The notes below the pieces were generated by a model. The model worked only from the letters and a program-made list of their open reading frames with translations, ran no database searches and had not been told where the DNA came from. A stretch of DNA of 14,637 nucleotides. It comes from Pedococcus sp. (GTDB lineage Bacteria > Actinomycetota > Actinomycetes > Actinomycetales > Dermatophilaceae). The first letter of the stretch is position 1; each line of letters begins with the position of its first letter. This document shows, piece after piece, positions 1-7,674 of this stretch. A program made the translations under genes and the position numbers. The DNA is taken from assembly GCA_025936615.1 (NCBI GenBank), contig JAICSZ010000009.1, positions 1 through 14,637 of the forward strand, written 5' to 3'.

Positions 1-993
1 GCCCTGGTGGGTGAGCCACAGGTGGGCGACCGGGTGCTGCTCAACGCCTCGGCGCTGCTGCGCGGGCTGGGCACCGGTGGGCTGGCCTTCGTCGTGGCGG
101 CGCCGGACCGGCTGCCGCCCGACCCTGCCCCAGGAAACCGGCCGCAGGGGCACATCGTCAAGGCGCGGTACACCCCGCAGCAGCAGATGTTCATGGCGGT
201 CGACGAGCAGGACAGCCCCCATCACCAGGTGATGACTGGTGAGGAGGTCGCGTCTGGCGACCTGGACGGCATGCCGGTGGTGGTCGCGGACCTGCACTCG
301 GCCCTGCCCGCGGTGCTCGCCGGGGTGCGGGACGAACGGCCGGACGCCCGCGTCGTCTACCTCATGACCGACGGTGGCGCGCTCCCCATCGCGTTCTCCC
401 GCAACGTAGCGGCCCTCAAGGATGCGGACTGGCTCGCCGGCACGGTGACCGTGGGGCAGGCCTACGGTGGCGACCACGAGGCCGTCACGCTGCACTCCGG
501 GCTGCTCGCCGCACGCCACGTGCTCGACGCAGACCTCGCCGTCGTCATCCAGGGGCCCGGCAACGTCGGCACGGGCACGACGTGGGGCTACACGGGGGTG
601 GCGGCGGGTGAGGCCCTCAACGCGGCCTGGACCCTCCATGGACAGGGCGTCGCTGCGCTGCGCGTCTCGCAAGCCGACCCGCGCGAGCGGCACCGCGGGG
701 TCTCGCACCACAGCCACACGGCATACGGACGCATCTGCCTGGTCCCGGCGGACGTGGTGACCATCGCGCCGACGAGCCCGTTCGAGGAGCTCGTGCTGAG
801 CCAGGCACAGGAGCTCGCGGCGGGTGCCTCGGGCCACCTGACCGTGACCGAGGTGCCCGCTGACCAGCTCGACGAGGCCCTGCGGACCTCACCGGTGCGG
901 CTGTCGACCATGGGCCGCGGGGTCGAGGAGGACCGGGCGGCGTTCCGCTACAGCGCGGCAGCCGGGCGGCACGCGGCCCGGCTGCTGTCGTAG
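1..993 (+). CDS. DUF3866 family protein, 5' end outside the window
   Basis: The frame is open to the left edge. The family usually has about 40 more N-terminal residues, so I read this as a gene cut by the window rather than one starting at the GTG at position 7. The visible 330 residues match my memory of the actinobacterial DUF3866 family, including VGDRVLLN near the start, the MTDGGALP stretch, HRGVSHHS (bases 691-714) and RLSTMGRG near the end. The molecular function of the family is not known to me. Several conserved His, Asp and Gly clusters look like an active or metal site, which is inference. No signal peptide or membrane segment is visible. It converges on the small FKBP gene with only 13 bases between stop codons, so the two transcripts probably overlap at their 3' ends. 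Confidence 0.85.
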   Translation, partial: ALVGEPQVGDRVLLNASALLRGLGTGGLAFVVAAPDRLPPDPAPGNRPQGHIVKARYTPQQQMFMAVDEQDSPHHQVMTGEEVASGDLDGMPVVVADLHSALPAVLAGVRDERPDARVVYLMTDGGALPIAFSRNVAALKDADWLAGTVTVGQAYGGDHEAVTLHSGLLAARHVLDADLAVVIQGPGNVGTGTTWGYTGVAAGEALNAAWTLHGQGVAALRVSQADPRERHRGVSHHSHTAYGRICLVPADVVTIAPTSPFEELVLSQAQELAAGASGHLTVTEVPADQLDEALRTSPVRLSTMGRGVEEDRAAFRYSAAAGRHAARLLS

Positions 994-1006
994 GTGCGCC
1001 GGCGCC

Positions 1007-1393
1007 TCAACGCACGTCGACGAGGTCGACCACGAAGATCAGCGTCTCGCCGGGCTTGATGACCGCACCGGCACCACGGTCGCCGTAGGCGAGGTGCGAG
1101 GGGATGGTGAGCCGGCGGCGGCCGCCGACCTTCATGCCGACGATGCCGTCGTCCCAGCCCTTGATGACCTGCCCGACGCCGAGCCGGAAGTCCAGCGGGG
1201 CGCCGCGGTTCCACGAGGCGTCGAACTCCTCACCGGTGGAGTGTGCGACGCCGACGTAGTGGGCCGAGATGGTGTCCCCGGCCTTGGCCTCCTGGCCGTC
1301 GCCCTCCTTGACGTCCTCGACGACCAGGTCGGCCGGCGCGGAGCCCTCGGGGAAGTCGATCTCGGGCTTGGTCGTGTTCGGGTCAAAGGCCAT
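1007..1393 (-). CDS. FKBP-type peptidyl-prolyl cis-trans isomerase, single domain, cytosolic
   Basis: This 128-residue protein is a single FKBP domain with a short N-terminal extension and no signal peptide, so it should act in the cytosol as a prolyl isomerase and folding helper. The FKBP12 pocket is complete: Tyr46, Phe57-Asp58, Phe69, Val76-Ile77, Trp80 and Tyr103 correspond to Tyr26, Phe36-Asp37, Phe46, Val55-Ile56, Trp59 and Tyr82. The start is the ATG at 1393, preceded by AAGGAG with a 7-base spacer. The frame stays open further upstream, but that part lies over the coding end of the neighbouring gene and has no family similarity. It follows the lipoprotein FKBP gene by 23 bases on the same strand, so the two are probably co-transcribed. 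It ends 13 bases from the stop of the convergent DUF3866 gene. Confidence 0.93.
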   Translation of the reverse strand: MAFDPNTTKPEIDFPEGSAPADLVVEDVKEGDGQEAKAGDTISAHYVGVAHSTGEEFDASWNRGAPLDFRLGVGQVIKGWDDGIVGMKVGGRRRLTIPSHLAYGDRGAGAVIKPGETLIFVVDLVDVR

Positions 1394-1416
1394 GGGTGCT
1401 CTCCTTGGTGGGTGGC

Positions 1417-2364
1417 TCAGTACGCAGCGAGGATGTCGACGACGAAGACGAGGGTGTCGGTGCCACTGATCTTGGGTGGGCTGCCGGCGGCGCCGTAGCC
1501 GTCGGCCGGCGGGACGACCATGAGCACCCGGCTGCCGACCGGCTGGCCGACGAGCTGGCTGTCCCAGGCCTTGATGACCTGCTGCTTGCCGATGACGGTC
1601 TCGAAGTAGCCGTCGGGGCTGTTGGCGGAGGAGTCGAAGACCTTGCCGTCCTTCCACAGCGCACCGGTGTAGGTGACGCGGATGGTCTGGCCGGCCTCGA
1701 CCTTGGCACCCTTGCCCTTGACGAGCAGCTGGCCGACGGTCTTGGTCGGCGGCTTCTTGCCCTTGGGGATGGTGATGGTGGCGGCCTTGCCGTCGGTCAT
1801 CTTCACGGTGGGCAGGCCCGCCGCGGGCTTGACCGGGTCCCCCTCGGCGGACTTGAGGGGCACGGTGGTGCCCAGCACGTCCATGAGGAACACGACGGTG
1901 TCGGTGCCGCCGACCTTGATGTCGGCGTTGCCCTGGGTGCCGAACGCGTCCTTGGGTGGCATCGCCACCAACAGGCGCGAGCCGACCTTCTGGTTCGTCA
2001 GGCCCTTCTTGAGGCCGGGCAGCAGGTTCGGTGAGCCGAGGTTGAGCCCGAGCTTCTGCTTGCCGAAGTTCGTGTCGAGGACCGAGGAGTCCTTGCCGTT
2101 GACCAGGACGTAGTCGAGGCTGACGATCTCGTCACCCGTGACCTTGTCGCCGGTTCCGACCTTGAGGACCTTGGTGGTGGTCTCGGTGACCGTGAGGGGC
2201 TCCGGCTTCACGGTGACCGTCGGCGCCGAGTCCGCACTGCCCCCGCTCACGGTGACCTTGTCGAGCGGGGAGGCCTTGGGCGACGAGGAGCCGCCACAGC
2301 CGGTGAGTGCCACGGCGGCGACCACGAGGGCGGCACCGAGGGCATGGAAACGTCGCAGATGCAC
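1417..2364 (-). CDS. Lipoprotein with two tandem FKBP domains, the first degenerate
   Basis: The 315-residue protein begins with a lipoprotein signal: basic residues, a hydrophobic stretch at 8-20, and the lipobox LTGC with Cys23, followed by a Gly/Ser linker. It should be lipid-anchored outside the membrane. Two FKBP-like units follow, roughly 62-165 and 205-315, with similar lead-in segments that suggest an internal duplication. The second unit keeps the catalytic pocket (Tyr232, Phe243-Asp244, Phe254, Val263-Ile264, Trp267, Tyr290). The first has lost most of it: Leu96, Leu118 and Phe141 replace Phe36, Trp59 and Tyr82 of FKBP12, so it is probably not an active isomerase. The start is GTG at 2364, with AAAGG about 11 bases upstream. 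It lies 73 bases downstream of pafA and 23 bases upstream of the small FKBP, probably in one leftward transcription unit. Confidence 0.92.
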   Translation of the reverse strand: MHLRRFHALGAALVVAAVALTGCGGSSSPKASPLDKVTVSGGSADSAPTVTVKPEPLTVTETTTKVLKVGTGDKVTGDEIVSLDYVLVNGKDSSVLDTNFGKQKLGLNLGSPNLLPGLKKGLTNQKVGSRLLVAMPPKDAFGTQGNADIKVGGTDTVVFLMDVLGTTVPLKSAEGDPVKPAAGLPTVKMTDGKAATITIPKGKKPPTKTVGQLLVKGKGAKVEAGQTIRVTYTGALWKDGKVFDSSANSPDGYFETVIGKQQVIKAWDSQLVGQPVGSRVLMVVPPADGYGAAGSPPKISGTDTLVFVVDILAAY

Positions 2365-2437
2365 GATGAAGGGAACCTTTGCTGGGGTGTGGACCAGCGC
2401 CCACCATAACCACGGGACCTTGGAAATCCCGACTCCG

Positions 2438-3805
2438 TCAGCCGCGCATGCCCTCGATCAGGCGGTCCACCCGGGCGTCCACGGCGGCGAACGGGTCCTT
2501 GCACAGCACCGTGCGCTGGGCCTGGTCGTTGAGCTTGAGGTGCACCCAGTCGACGGTGAAGTCGCGGCGGTGCTCCTGGGCGGCCTTGATGAAGTCGCCG
2601 CGCAGCCGGGCGCGGGTGGTCTGCGGCGGCACGGTCTTGGCGCGGAACACCTCAGGATCGGTGCACACCCGCGCCGCGCGGCCGTGCTTCTGCAGCAGGT
2701 AGAACAGTCCGCGCCCACGGTTGATGTCGTGGTAGGCGAGGTCGAGCTGGGCGATCCGGGGGTGCTCCATCGGCAGGCCGTGCTTGGCCATGTAGCCGGT
2801 GATGAGCTTGTGCTTGATGACCCAGTCGACCTCCGTGTCGACGAGGGACAGGTTGCCGGTGTCGACTGCACGCAGCGTGCGCTCCCACAGGTCCAGCACC
2901 TGCTTGTGCACCGGGTCCTCGAGGCCCTCGCGGTCGGCGAACGCCTGGGCCCGCTCGAGGTACTCGCTCTGGATCTGCAGGGCGGACAGCTCGCGGCCGT
3001 TGGACAGGCGCACCGTCTTGCGGCCCGTCATGTCGTGCGACATCTCACGGATCGCCCGGATCGGGTTCTCCAGGGTGAGGTCGCGCACCACCGTGCCCGC
3101 CTCGATCATCCGAAGCACCAGGTCGCACGAGCCGACCTTGAGCAGGGTCGTCGTCTCGCTCATGTTGGAGTCGCCGACGATGACGTGCAGGCGGCGGTAG
3201 CGCTCGGCGTCGGCGTGCGGTTCGTCGCGGGTGTTGATGATCGGCCGGCTTCGCGTCGTGGCCGAGGAGACACCTTCCCAGATGTGGTCGGCGCGCTGGC
3301 TGACGCAGTACGTGGCGCCCTTGGAGGTGGTGACGACCTTGCCTGCGCCACAAGTGATCTGGCGGCTGACGAGGAACGGGATCAGCACGTCCGACAGCTG
3401 CTGGAACTCCCCAGCGCGACCCACGAGGTAGTTCTCGTGGCAGCCGTAGGAGTTGCCGGCGGAGTCGGTGTTGTTCTTGAAGACGTAGATCTCGCCGTCG
3501 ATGCCCTCCTCGGTGAGCCGCTCCTGGGCATCGGCCACCAGCCCCTCGACGATCCGCTCCCCCGCCTTGTCGTGCACGACCAGCTCGCGGACGTGGTCGC
3601 ACTCCGGTGTGGCGTACTCGGGGTGGGACCCGACGTCGAGGTAGAGACGGGACCCGTTGGACAGGAAGACGTTGGACGAACGCCCCCACGAGACGACCTT
3701 GCGGAACAGGTAGCGGGCCACCTCGTCCGGGGTGAGCCGACGCTGCCCCTCGAACGTGCACGTGATGCCGTACTCGTTCTCGATCCCGAAGATCCGGCGC
3801 TCCAT
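2438..3805 (-). CDS. pafA: Pup-protein ligase PafA
   Basis: PafA uses ATP to phosphorylate the C-terminal glutamate of deamidated Pup and joins it to substrate lysines in the cytosol. The 455 residues match the family's usual length (about 450). Visible marks are the N-terminal GIENEYG with Mg-binding Glu9, the [11 protein letters not shown] segment with Asp57 as the likely catalytic base, the [18 protein letters not shown] block at 110-127, and [12 protein letters not shown] at 187-198. The same blocks occur in Dop in this window, as expected for paralogues. PafA lacks the insertion (Dop loop) that Dop has before its catalytic Asp. The ATG at 3805 has no clear Shine-Dalgarno sequence, but TAGAGT lies 6 bases before it, suggesting a leaderless mRNA. 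It is separated from prcA by about 6 kb of oppositely oriented genes. Confidence 0.97.
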   Translation of the reverse strand: MERRIFGIENEYGITCTFEGQRRLTPDEVARYLFRKVVSWGRSSNVFLSNGSRLYLDVGSHPEYATPECDHVRELVVHDKAGERIVEGLVADAQERLTEEGIDGEIYVFKNNTDSAGNSYGCHENYLVGRAGEFQQLSDVLIPFLVSRQITCGAGKVVTTSKGATYCVSQRADHIWEGVSSATTRSRPIINTRDEPHADAERYRRLHVIVGDSNMSETTTLLKVGSCDLVLRMIEAGTVVRDLTLENPIRAIREMSHDMTGRKTVRLSNGRELSALQIQSEYLERAQAFADREGLEDPVHKQVLDLWERTLRAVDTGNLSLVDTEVDWVIKHKLITGYMAKHGLPMEHPRIAQLDLAYHDINRGRGLFYLLQKHGRAARVCTDPEVFRAKTVPPQTTRARLRGDFIKAAQEHRRDFTVDWVHLKLNDQAQRTVLCKDPFAAVDARVDRLIEGMRG

Positions 3806-3811
3806 GAACCC

Positions 3812-3817
3812 ACTCTA
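3812..3817 (-). promoter_or_regulatory. Candidate -10 box (TAGAGT) for leaderless pafA mRNA
   Basis: Read on the minus strand, TAGAGT fits the actinobacterial TANNNT -10 consensus and is followed by six bases and then the pafA ATG. Transcription would start at or next to the ATG, which agrees with the lack of a ribosome-binding site. I see no good -35 box at 16-18 bases. Confidence 0.5.
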
Positions 3818-3857
3818 GGCGTCTGCCACACGGCTCGACGTTGGTTGGTGACGACGT

Positions 3858-3863
3858 GGGAGG
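3858..3863 (+). promoter_or_regulatory. Ribosome-binding site that decides the start of the Scy-like gene
   Basis: GGGAGG touches an in-frame ATG at 3864 directly, which leaves no spacer, but lies 9 bases before the in-frame ATG at 3873. The second ATG is therefore the better start. Confidence 0.65.
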
Positions 3864-3872
3864 ATGTGGCCC

Positions 3873-5378
3873 ATGCCCGAGGCCGTACCCCCCACGGCGC
3901 AGCCGCGCCAAACGGCTGGGGCCGGCGCCTCCATCGGCGACATGACCCGGCACACGCAGTCGATCCTGGAGCGTGCCCAGACCTACGCCGACGCCCTGCG
4001 TGCCGAGTCCGACACCGCCCTGGCCGCGGCGCGCGCAGAGTCCGGGACGCTCACCGAGCGAGCCCGGGCACTGGTGCAGGACGCCGAGCGCCAGCACGCC
4101 GATGCCGCACGCGACCGCGCCCTGGCGGGGCGAGCCCTCGACGAGGCGCGTGCCGAGGCCGAGTCGGTCCTGCGGGACGCGGCCGACCACGCGGCGATGC
4201 TCACCCAGTCCGCGACCCGCACCAGCGAGGAGGCAGTCACCGGCGCCCGCGCCGAGGTGGAGTCGCTCCTCGCCCGGGCGCGCGAGGAGGCCGACCAGCT
4301 GCGCGCCGGCGCGCAGCGCGACTACGACACCGCCATGGACCGGTATGCCGCCCACGAGCGTGAGCGCGACGCCTCCTTCGCGGACATGGCGGCGGCGCGC
4401 GAGGCGCGCCTCGCTGAGCTCGAGGCGGCGGCTGAGGAGGCGCGCGCGACACTGCGGGCCGAGGCGGATGCCGCCGCGGAGGCGACCCGGAGGGAGGCCC
4501 AGCAGGAGGCCGAACGCGCCGCCAGCGACACCACCCGGCTCCGCGAGGAGGCCCGCCGGGACGCCGACACCCACCTCCAGCAGGAGCGGGAACGGGCCGA
4601 GGCAACCCTCCAGCGCGCGCAGTCCGAGGCAAGTGACGTGATGGCCCAGGCCGAGGACCACCTGAAGTGGGGACAGGACACCGTCCGGCGCATCCTCGAC
4701 GAGGCCGAGCTCGAGTCGGGCCGGCAGCGTCGCGAGACCCACCAGGCGATCGCCACCCGGCTGCGCGACCGGCGCCAGCTCATCCAGAGCGCGCTGGCGC
4801 AGTCGGCCCACCGCGCACGGACCGAGAGGGAGTCGGCGCGGGCGGAGTCGGAGCGGTTGCGTGCCCAGGCCGAGGCGGTCCTGGCAGCGGCCGAGGCGCA
4901 GGCCGGGCACACCCGGACCGCGGCCGAGGAGGAGGCCCAGCGGGTCCGCGACACCTCCGCGGCGACCGAGCGGGCCGCCGAGGAGCGCGCGGCCCGCCGC
5001 CTCGAGGACGCCGAGCGCTCGGCCCGGCTCGTCCGCGAACGCACGTCCGAGGAGCTCGAGCGGCTCCAGCGCGAGACCCACGAGTCGCACCGACAGGCGC
5101 GTGAGGAGCTCGTCCGGTCGGCCACCTCGGCCCGCGAGGACGCCGACCGGGTGCGCGAGGAGGCCCGTGCCATGCTGGAGCGGGCCCGGGCGGAGGTCTC
5201 GGTGCTGGCGGCCCGCCGCGAGGACATCACCAAGCAGCTGGGCCACCTCTCGGGCGTCATCGACGCCCTCGCCGTGCCCGAACGCACCCAGTCCGGCGAC
5301 CAGCGCACCGCGGACCAGGCCCCCAGCAACCAGAAGCCCACCGAAGTCCCCCACCAGGAACGGAACGACCATGAGTGA
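3873..5378 (+). CDS. Long coiled-coil protein, Scy-like partner of FilP
   Basis: The 501-residue protein is almost entirely Ala/Glu/Arg-rich coiled coil (about residues 25-440) between a short Pro/Ala-rich start and a polar tail of about 34 residues. It has no signal peptide or membrane segment, and I see no cysteine. Near its end, residues 441-467 contain an AARREDITKQL motif that matches ATARRDSITAQL in the next protein, so the two appear to be paralogues. It lacks the DivIVA-like GYDPAQVD start of that neighbour. In Streptomyces, scy lies directly beside filP and encodes a polarity scaffold; this protein has the matching position but is much shorter than Scy, so the link is positional and compositional. 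Its last 8 bases overlap the next start, which suggests coupled translation. The start at 3873 is chosen by SD spacing. Confidence 0.8.
   Translation: MPEAVPPTAQPRQTAGAGASIGDMTRHTQSILERAQTYADALRAESDTALAAARAESGTLTERARALVQDAERQHADAARDRALAGRALDEARAEAESVLRDAADHAAMLTQSATRTSEEAVTGARAEVESLLARAREEADQLRAGAQRDYDTAMDRYAAHERERDASFADMAAAREARLAELEAAAEEARATLRAEADAAAEATRREAQQEAERAASDTTRLREEARRDADTHLQQERERAEATLQRAQSEASDVMAQAEDHLKWGQDTVRRILDEAELESGRQRRETHQAIATRLRDRRQLIQSALAQSAHRARTERESARAESERLRAQAEAVLAAAEAQAGHTRTAAEEEAQRVRDTSAATERAAEERAARRLEDAERSARLVRERTSEELERLQRETHESHRQAREELVRSATSAREDADRVREEARAMLERARAEVSVLAARREDITKQLGHLSGVIDALAVPERTQSGDQRTADQAPSNQKPTEVPHQERNDHE
4342..4350 (+). repeat. GGTATGCCG word, copy 1
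   Basis: Exact copy in the Scy-like gene, read as part of codons for Arg-Tyr-Ala-Ala. It uses TAT where the gene otherwise prefers TAC. Confidence 0.6.
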
Positions 5379-6546
5379 GACCCCCTCCTTCCGCAGCGTG
5401 CTGCGCGGCTACGACCCCGCCCAGGTCGACCAGTGGCGCGGCCAGCACGCGCAGGCGCTGGACCAGGCTCGTCAGGAGGCCGCCGAGCGCACCGTCGAGG
5501 TCACGGGCCTGAAGTCGGCGCTGGCCCGGGCGCAGGAAGAGCACGACCGCACCCGCAAGGCCCTCGAGGCGGCGCAGGAGCAGCAGCGGCAGGCATCGGC
5601 CCCCACCTTCGCCGGGCTCGGCGAGCGGATCGGCAGCATCCTCACCCTGGCCGACGAAGAGGCCTCGGAGATCCGCCGCAACGCCCAGGCAGACGCGCAG
5701 ACGCTGGCCGGCACCTCGCGGCTCGCAGCCGACCAGACCAGGGTCGACGCCGACCGTTATGCCGAGAACGTGCGCACCAAGGCGGAGGCTGAGGCGACCC
5801 AGCTCGTGGAGAAGGCGCGCCAGCAGGCGGACGCGCTGCTCGACGACGCCGACCGCGAGGCGGCCGCGCGCCGCGAGGAGGCGGAGGCCTACTACGAGCA
5901 CCAGCGTGCCCGCGCCGCCGCCTCTGCCGCGGACTTCGAGGCCACCCTCGGGGAGCGACGCGACAGGGCAGCCGCAGAGTTCAAGACCCAGATGAGCGGC
6001 CACGAGCAGGCGCTGGCCCAGGCGCAGGAGCGCGCCGCAGCCCTGTCCGCGGAGAGCGAGAAGACGCACGCCACTGCCAAGGCCGAGAGCAGCAAGCTGC
6101 TCGAGTCGGCCCGCGCGGAGGCCGAGTCGCTCGTCGCCGAGGCTCGTGACAAGGCGGAGCGGGTCCGCCGCGACTCCGAGCGCGAGCTCACCGCCGCGAC
6201 CGCGCGACGCGACAGCATCACCGCCCAGCTCAGCAACGTCCGGCAGATGCTGGCCACCCTCGGCGGCGCCTCGATGGTCGAGTCGCTCGTCGAGGAGCCC
6301 AGGTCCGAGGCCCCCTCGCAGCAGCCGAAGGACGACAACGCGCAGCAGCCCAAGGGCGGCGAGCCGGCCCAGGACCCAAAGGCTCAAGCCGACAAGGGTC
6401 AGGGCAAGAAGGCAGAGCAGCAGCCCAGGGACAAGGACGCTCAGCAGCAGCCGGGCAAGGACGAGCAGGCGCAGCAGCGCAACGCCCAGCAGCAGCCGGA
6501 CGACACGTCGCAGCAGCAGGGAAAGAAGCAGCCCAGCCGAGCCTGA
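5371..6546 (+). CDS. filP: FilP-family coiled-coil cytoskeletal protein with Gln-rich tail
   Basis: The 391-residue protein opens with a DivIVA-like motif, LRGYDPAQVD at 11-20. It continues with FAGLGERIGSILTLADEEA at about 80-98, a long Ala/Glu/Arg coiled coil to about 270, and then ARRDSITAQLSNVRQMLATL at 278-297. These three segments agree with my memory of Streptomyces FilP, a filament-forming protein that interacts with DivIVA. Streptomyces FilP is about 310 residues; the excess here is a disordered tail (about 310-391) rich in Gln, Lys, Asp and Pro. The ATG at 5371 starts inside the last codons of the preceding coiled-coil gene (8-base overlap), with AGGAA 10 bases upstream. The frame is open further upstream but runs through the previous gene in the wrong phase. 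An envelope or polarity role is inferred from the family. Confidence 0.83.
   Translation: MSETPSFRSVLRGYDPAQVDQWRGQHAQALDQARQEAAERTVEVTGLKSALARAQEEHDRTRKALEAAQEQQRQASAPTFAGLGERIGSILTLADEEASEIRRNAQADAQTLAGTSRLAADQTRVDADRYAENVRTKAEAEATQLVEKARQQADALLDDADREAAARREEAEAYYEHQRARAAASAADFEATLGERRDRAAAEFKTQMSGHEQALAQAQERAAALSAESEKTHATAKAESSKLLESARAEAESLVAEARDKAERVRRDSERELTAATARRDSITAQLSNVRQMLATLGGASMVESLVEEPRSEAPSQQPKDDNAQQPKGGEPAQDPKAQADKGQGKKAEQQPRDKDAQQQPGKDEQAQQRNAQQQPDDTSQQQGKKQPSRA
6319..6535 (+). repeat. Imperfect CAG-rich repeat encoding the Gln-rich tail
   Basis: CAG-CAG and CAG-CAG-CAG clusters followed by CCC, CCG or AAG recur at irregular spacing through the 3' end of the filP homologue. 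They encode QQP, QQQP and QQQG units. The sequence is low-complexity and could vary in length between strains. Confidence 0.7.
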
Positions 6547-6548
6547 GG

Positions 6549-7562
6549 GTGACGTCGCTGCTGGTCCTCGGTGGCACTGCCTGGCTGGGCCGCGAGGTGG
6601 TTGCCGCCGCACTCGCCCGCGGCCGCGAGGTGACCGTGCTCGCGCGCGGCGCCTCCGGACCGGTGCCCCGAGACGTCGAGGCCGTGGTCGCGGACCGCGA
6701 CGACCCGGCCGCCTACGACAGGCTCACGGCCCGCGACTGGGACGCGGTGGTCGACGTGTCCCGCCAGCCCAGCCACGTGGCCGGAGCCGTGCAGGCCCTT
6801 CGGGACCGCGCCGACTCGTGGGTGTTCGTGTCGTCCTGCTCGGTGTACGCCGACCACGACACACCCGGTGCGGACGAGACCGCACCGCTGCTCGAGCCCG
6901 ACGAGCGGGACGACGACGGGTTCGAGACCTACGGGGAGCGCAAGGTGGCCTGCGAGCGGGCCGTGCTGCGCGGCATACCGGACCGGGCCCTGGTCGCCCG
7001 CTCGGGCCTCATCGCGGGCCCCGGTGACCACACGGACCGCACGGGGTACTGGCCGCTGCGGTTCGCGCACCCGGCGACGGACGACGACGCGGTGCTGGTG
7101 CCGGACAGCCCCGTCCCCACCTCCGTCATCGACGTGCGCGACCTGGCGGACTGGCTGGTGCGTGCCGCCCAGGACCGGGCGACGGGCGTGGCCAACGTCT
7201 CGGGTCCGGTCCTCCCGCTCGCCGAGCACCTCACCATCGCCCGCCAGGTCGCCGGCCACGACGGCGAGGTCGTCGCCGTGGCACCGGACTGGCTGGAGCG
7301 CCACGAGGTGCAACCCTGGTCGGGTCCCCGCTCCCTGCCGATGTGGCTGCCGCTGCCGCAGTACGCCGGGTTCATGGCGCGCAGCACCGCGGTCGCGCAG
7401 GGCCTCGGCCTGGCCACCCGGCCCCTGCCCGACACGCTGCACGACACGATGGAGTGGGAGCTGCGGCAGGGCCCCGACCGACCGCGCAGGGCCGGCCTTT
7501 CCCCCGATAACGAGCGACGGCTGGTCGCAGCGGCGCGCCGGGAGCAGGGCGCCACCGCCTGA
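6549..7562 (+). CDS. NAD(P)-dependent epimerase/dehydratase-like protein (extended SDR)
   Basis: The 337-residue protein has a Rossmann start (LLVLGGTAWLG, residues 4-14, a GxxGxxG variant), a VSSCSVY segment with candidate catalytic Ser at 95-98, and the YxxxK pair as Tyr128-Lys132 in YGERK. These mark an extended or atypical short-chain dehydrogenase. Such proteins act on nucleotide sugars or are reductases of unknown substrate; nothing here identifies the substrate. The GTG start lies two bases after the filP stop, so the two are almost certainly on one mRNA. I see no strong Shine-Dalgarno, and translation may depend on re-initiation. A strong hairpin follows the stop within 7 bases. It contains a rare ATA isoleucine codon (6975-6977), created by a copy of the GGTATGCCG word. 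Confidence 0.85.
   Translation: MTSLLVLGGTAWLGREVVAAALARGREVTVLARGASGPVPRDVEAVVADRDDPAAYDRLTARDWDAVVDVSRQPSHVAGAVQALRDRADSWVFVSSCSVYADHDTPGADETAPLLEPDERDDDGFETYGERKVACERAVLRGIPDRALVARSGLIAGPGDHTDRTGYWPLRFAHPATDDDAVLVPDSPVPTSVIDVRDLADWLVRAAQDRATGVANVSGPVLPLAEHLTIARQVAGHDGEVVAVAPDWLERHEVQPWSGPRSLPMWLPLPQYAGFMARSTAVAQGLGLATRPLPDTLHDTMEWELRQGPDRPRRAGLSPDNERRLVAAARREQGATA
6971..6979 (-). repeat. GGTATGCCG word, copy 2
   Basis: Exact copy on the minus strand within the SDR gene. It falls in another codon phase and creates a rare ATA isoleucine codon. Confidence 0.6.
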
Positions 7563-7568
7563 GGCTGC

Positions 7569-7591
7569 GTGCGTCGACCACACCGGCGCAC
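7569..7591 (+). terminator. GC-rich hairpin after the SDR gene, possible terminator without a T-run
   Basis: The arms at 7569-7576 and 7584-7591 pair over 8 base pairs (GTGCGTCG with CGGCGCAC, one G-T wobble) around a 7-base loop. It begins 6 bases after the stop codon. No T-tract follows, so termination is only likely, not shown. Confidence 0.4.
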
Positions 7592-7638
7592 CCCTGATGT
7601 GGCCCGCGCGGACATGTCGCACCCAAGGCCCCCATCCG

Positions 7639-7644
7639 TAACGT
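7639..7644 (+). promoter_or_regulatory. Candidate -10 box upstream of the alpha/beta hydrolase
   Basis: TAACGT fits TANNNT and lies 30 bases before the GTG at 7675, which leaves room for a short leader carrying the AGGGGG ribosome-binding site at 7663-7668. The -35 region is poor (GTCGCA at best). Its place after the hairpin at 7569-7591 supports a new transcription unit here. Confidence 0.35.
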
Positions 7645-7674
7645 CACCCTGACCAAGCAGACAGGGGGCAGCGC

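Noticed and set aside
996..1005. 10-base palindrome GCGCCGGCGC between convergent genes as a terminator
   Set aside because: It has no loop and no T-run and is the kind of palindrome expected by chance at this GC content.
2413..2431. CGGGA/TCCCG hairpin after pafA
   Set aside because: The stem is only 5 base pairs with a 9-base loop, too weak to call a terminator.
2138..4363. 741-codon open frame on plus, opposite pafA
   Set aside because: It lies antisense to pafA and the lipoprotein FKBP, runs into the Scy-like gene in another phase, has low-complexity composition and matches no family I know; long antisense frames are common at this GC content.
4000..5250. Possible DNA-level tandem repeat in the Scy-like gene
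   Set aside because: The repetitive look comes from biased Ala/Glu/Arg coiled-coil codons; I found no exact unit with a fixed period by eye.
3045..5372. 775-codon open frame on minus, opposite the coiled-coil genes
   Set aside because: It is the antisense shadow of repetitive Ala/Glu/Arg codons and of the start of pafA; its Leu/Gly/Arg repeat look follows from that.
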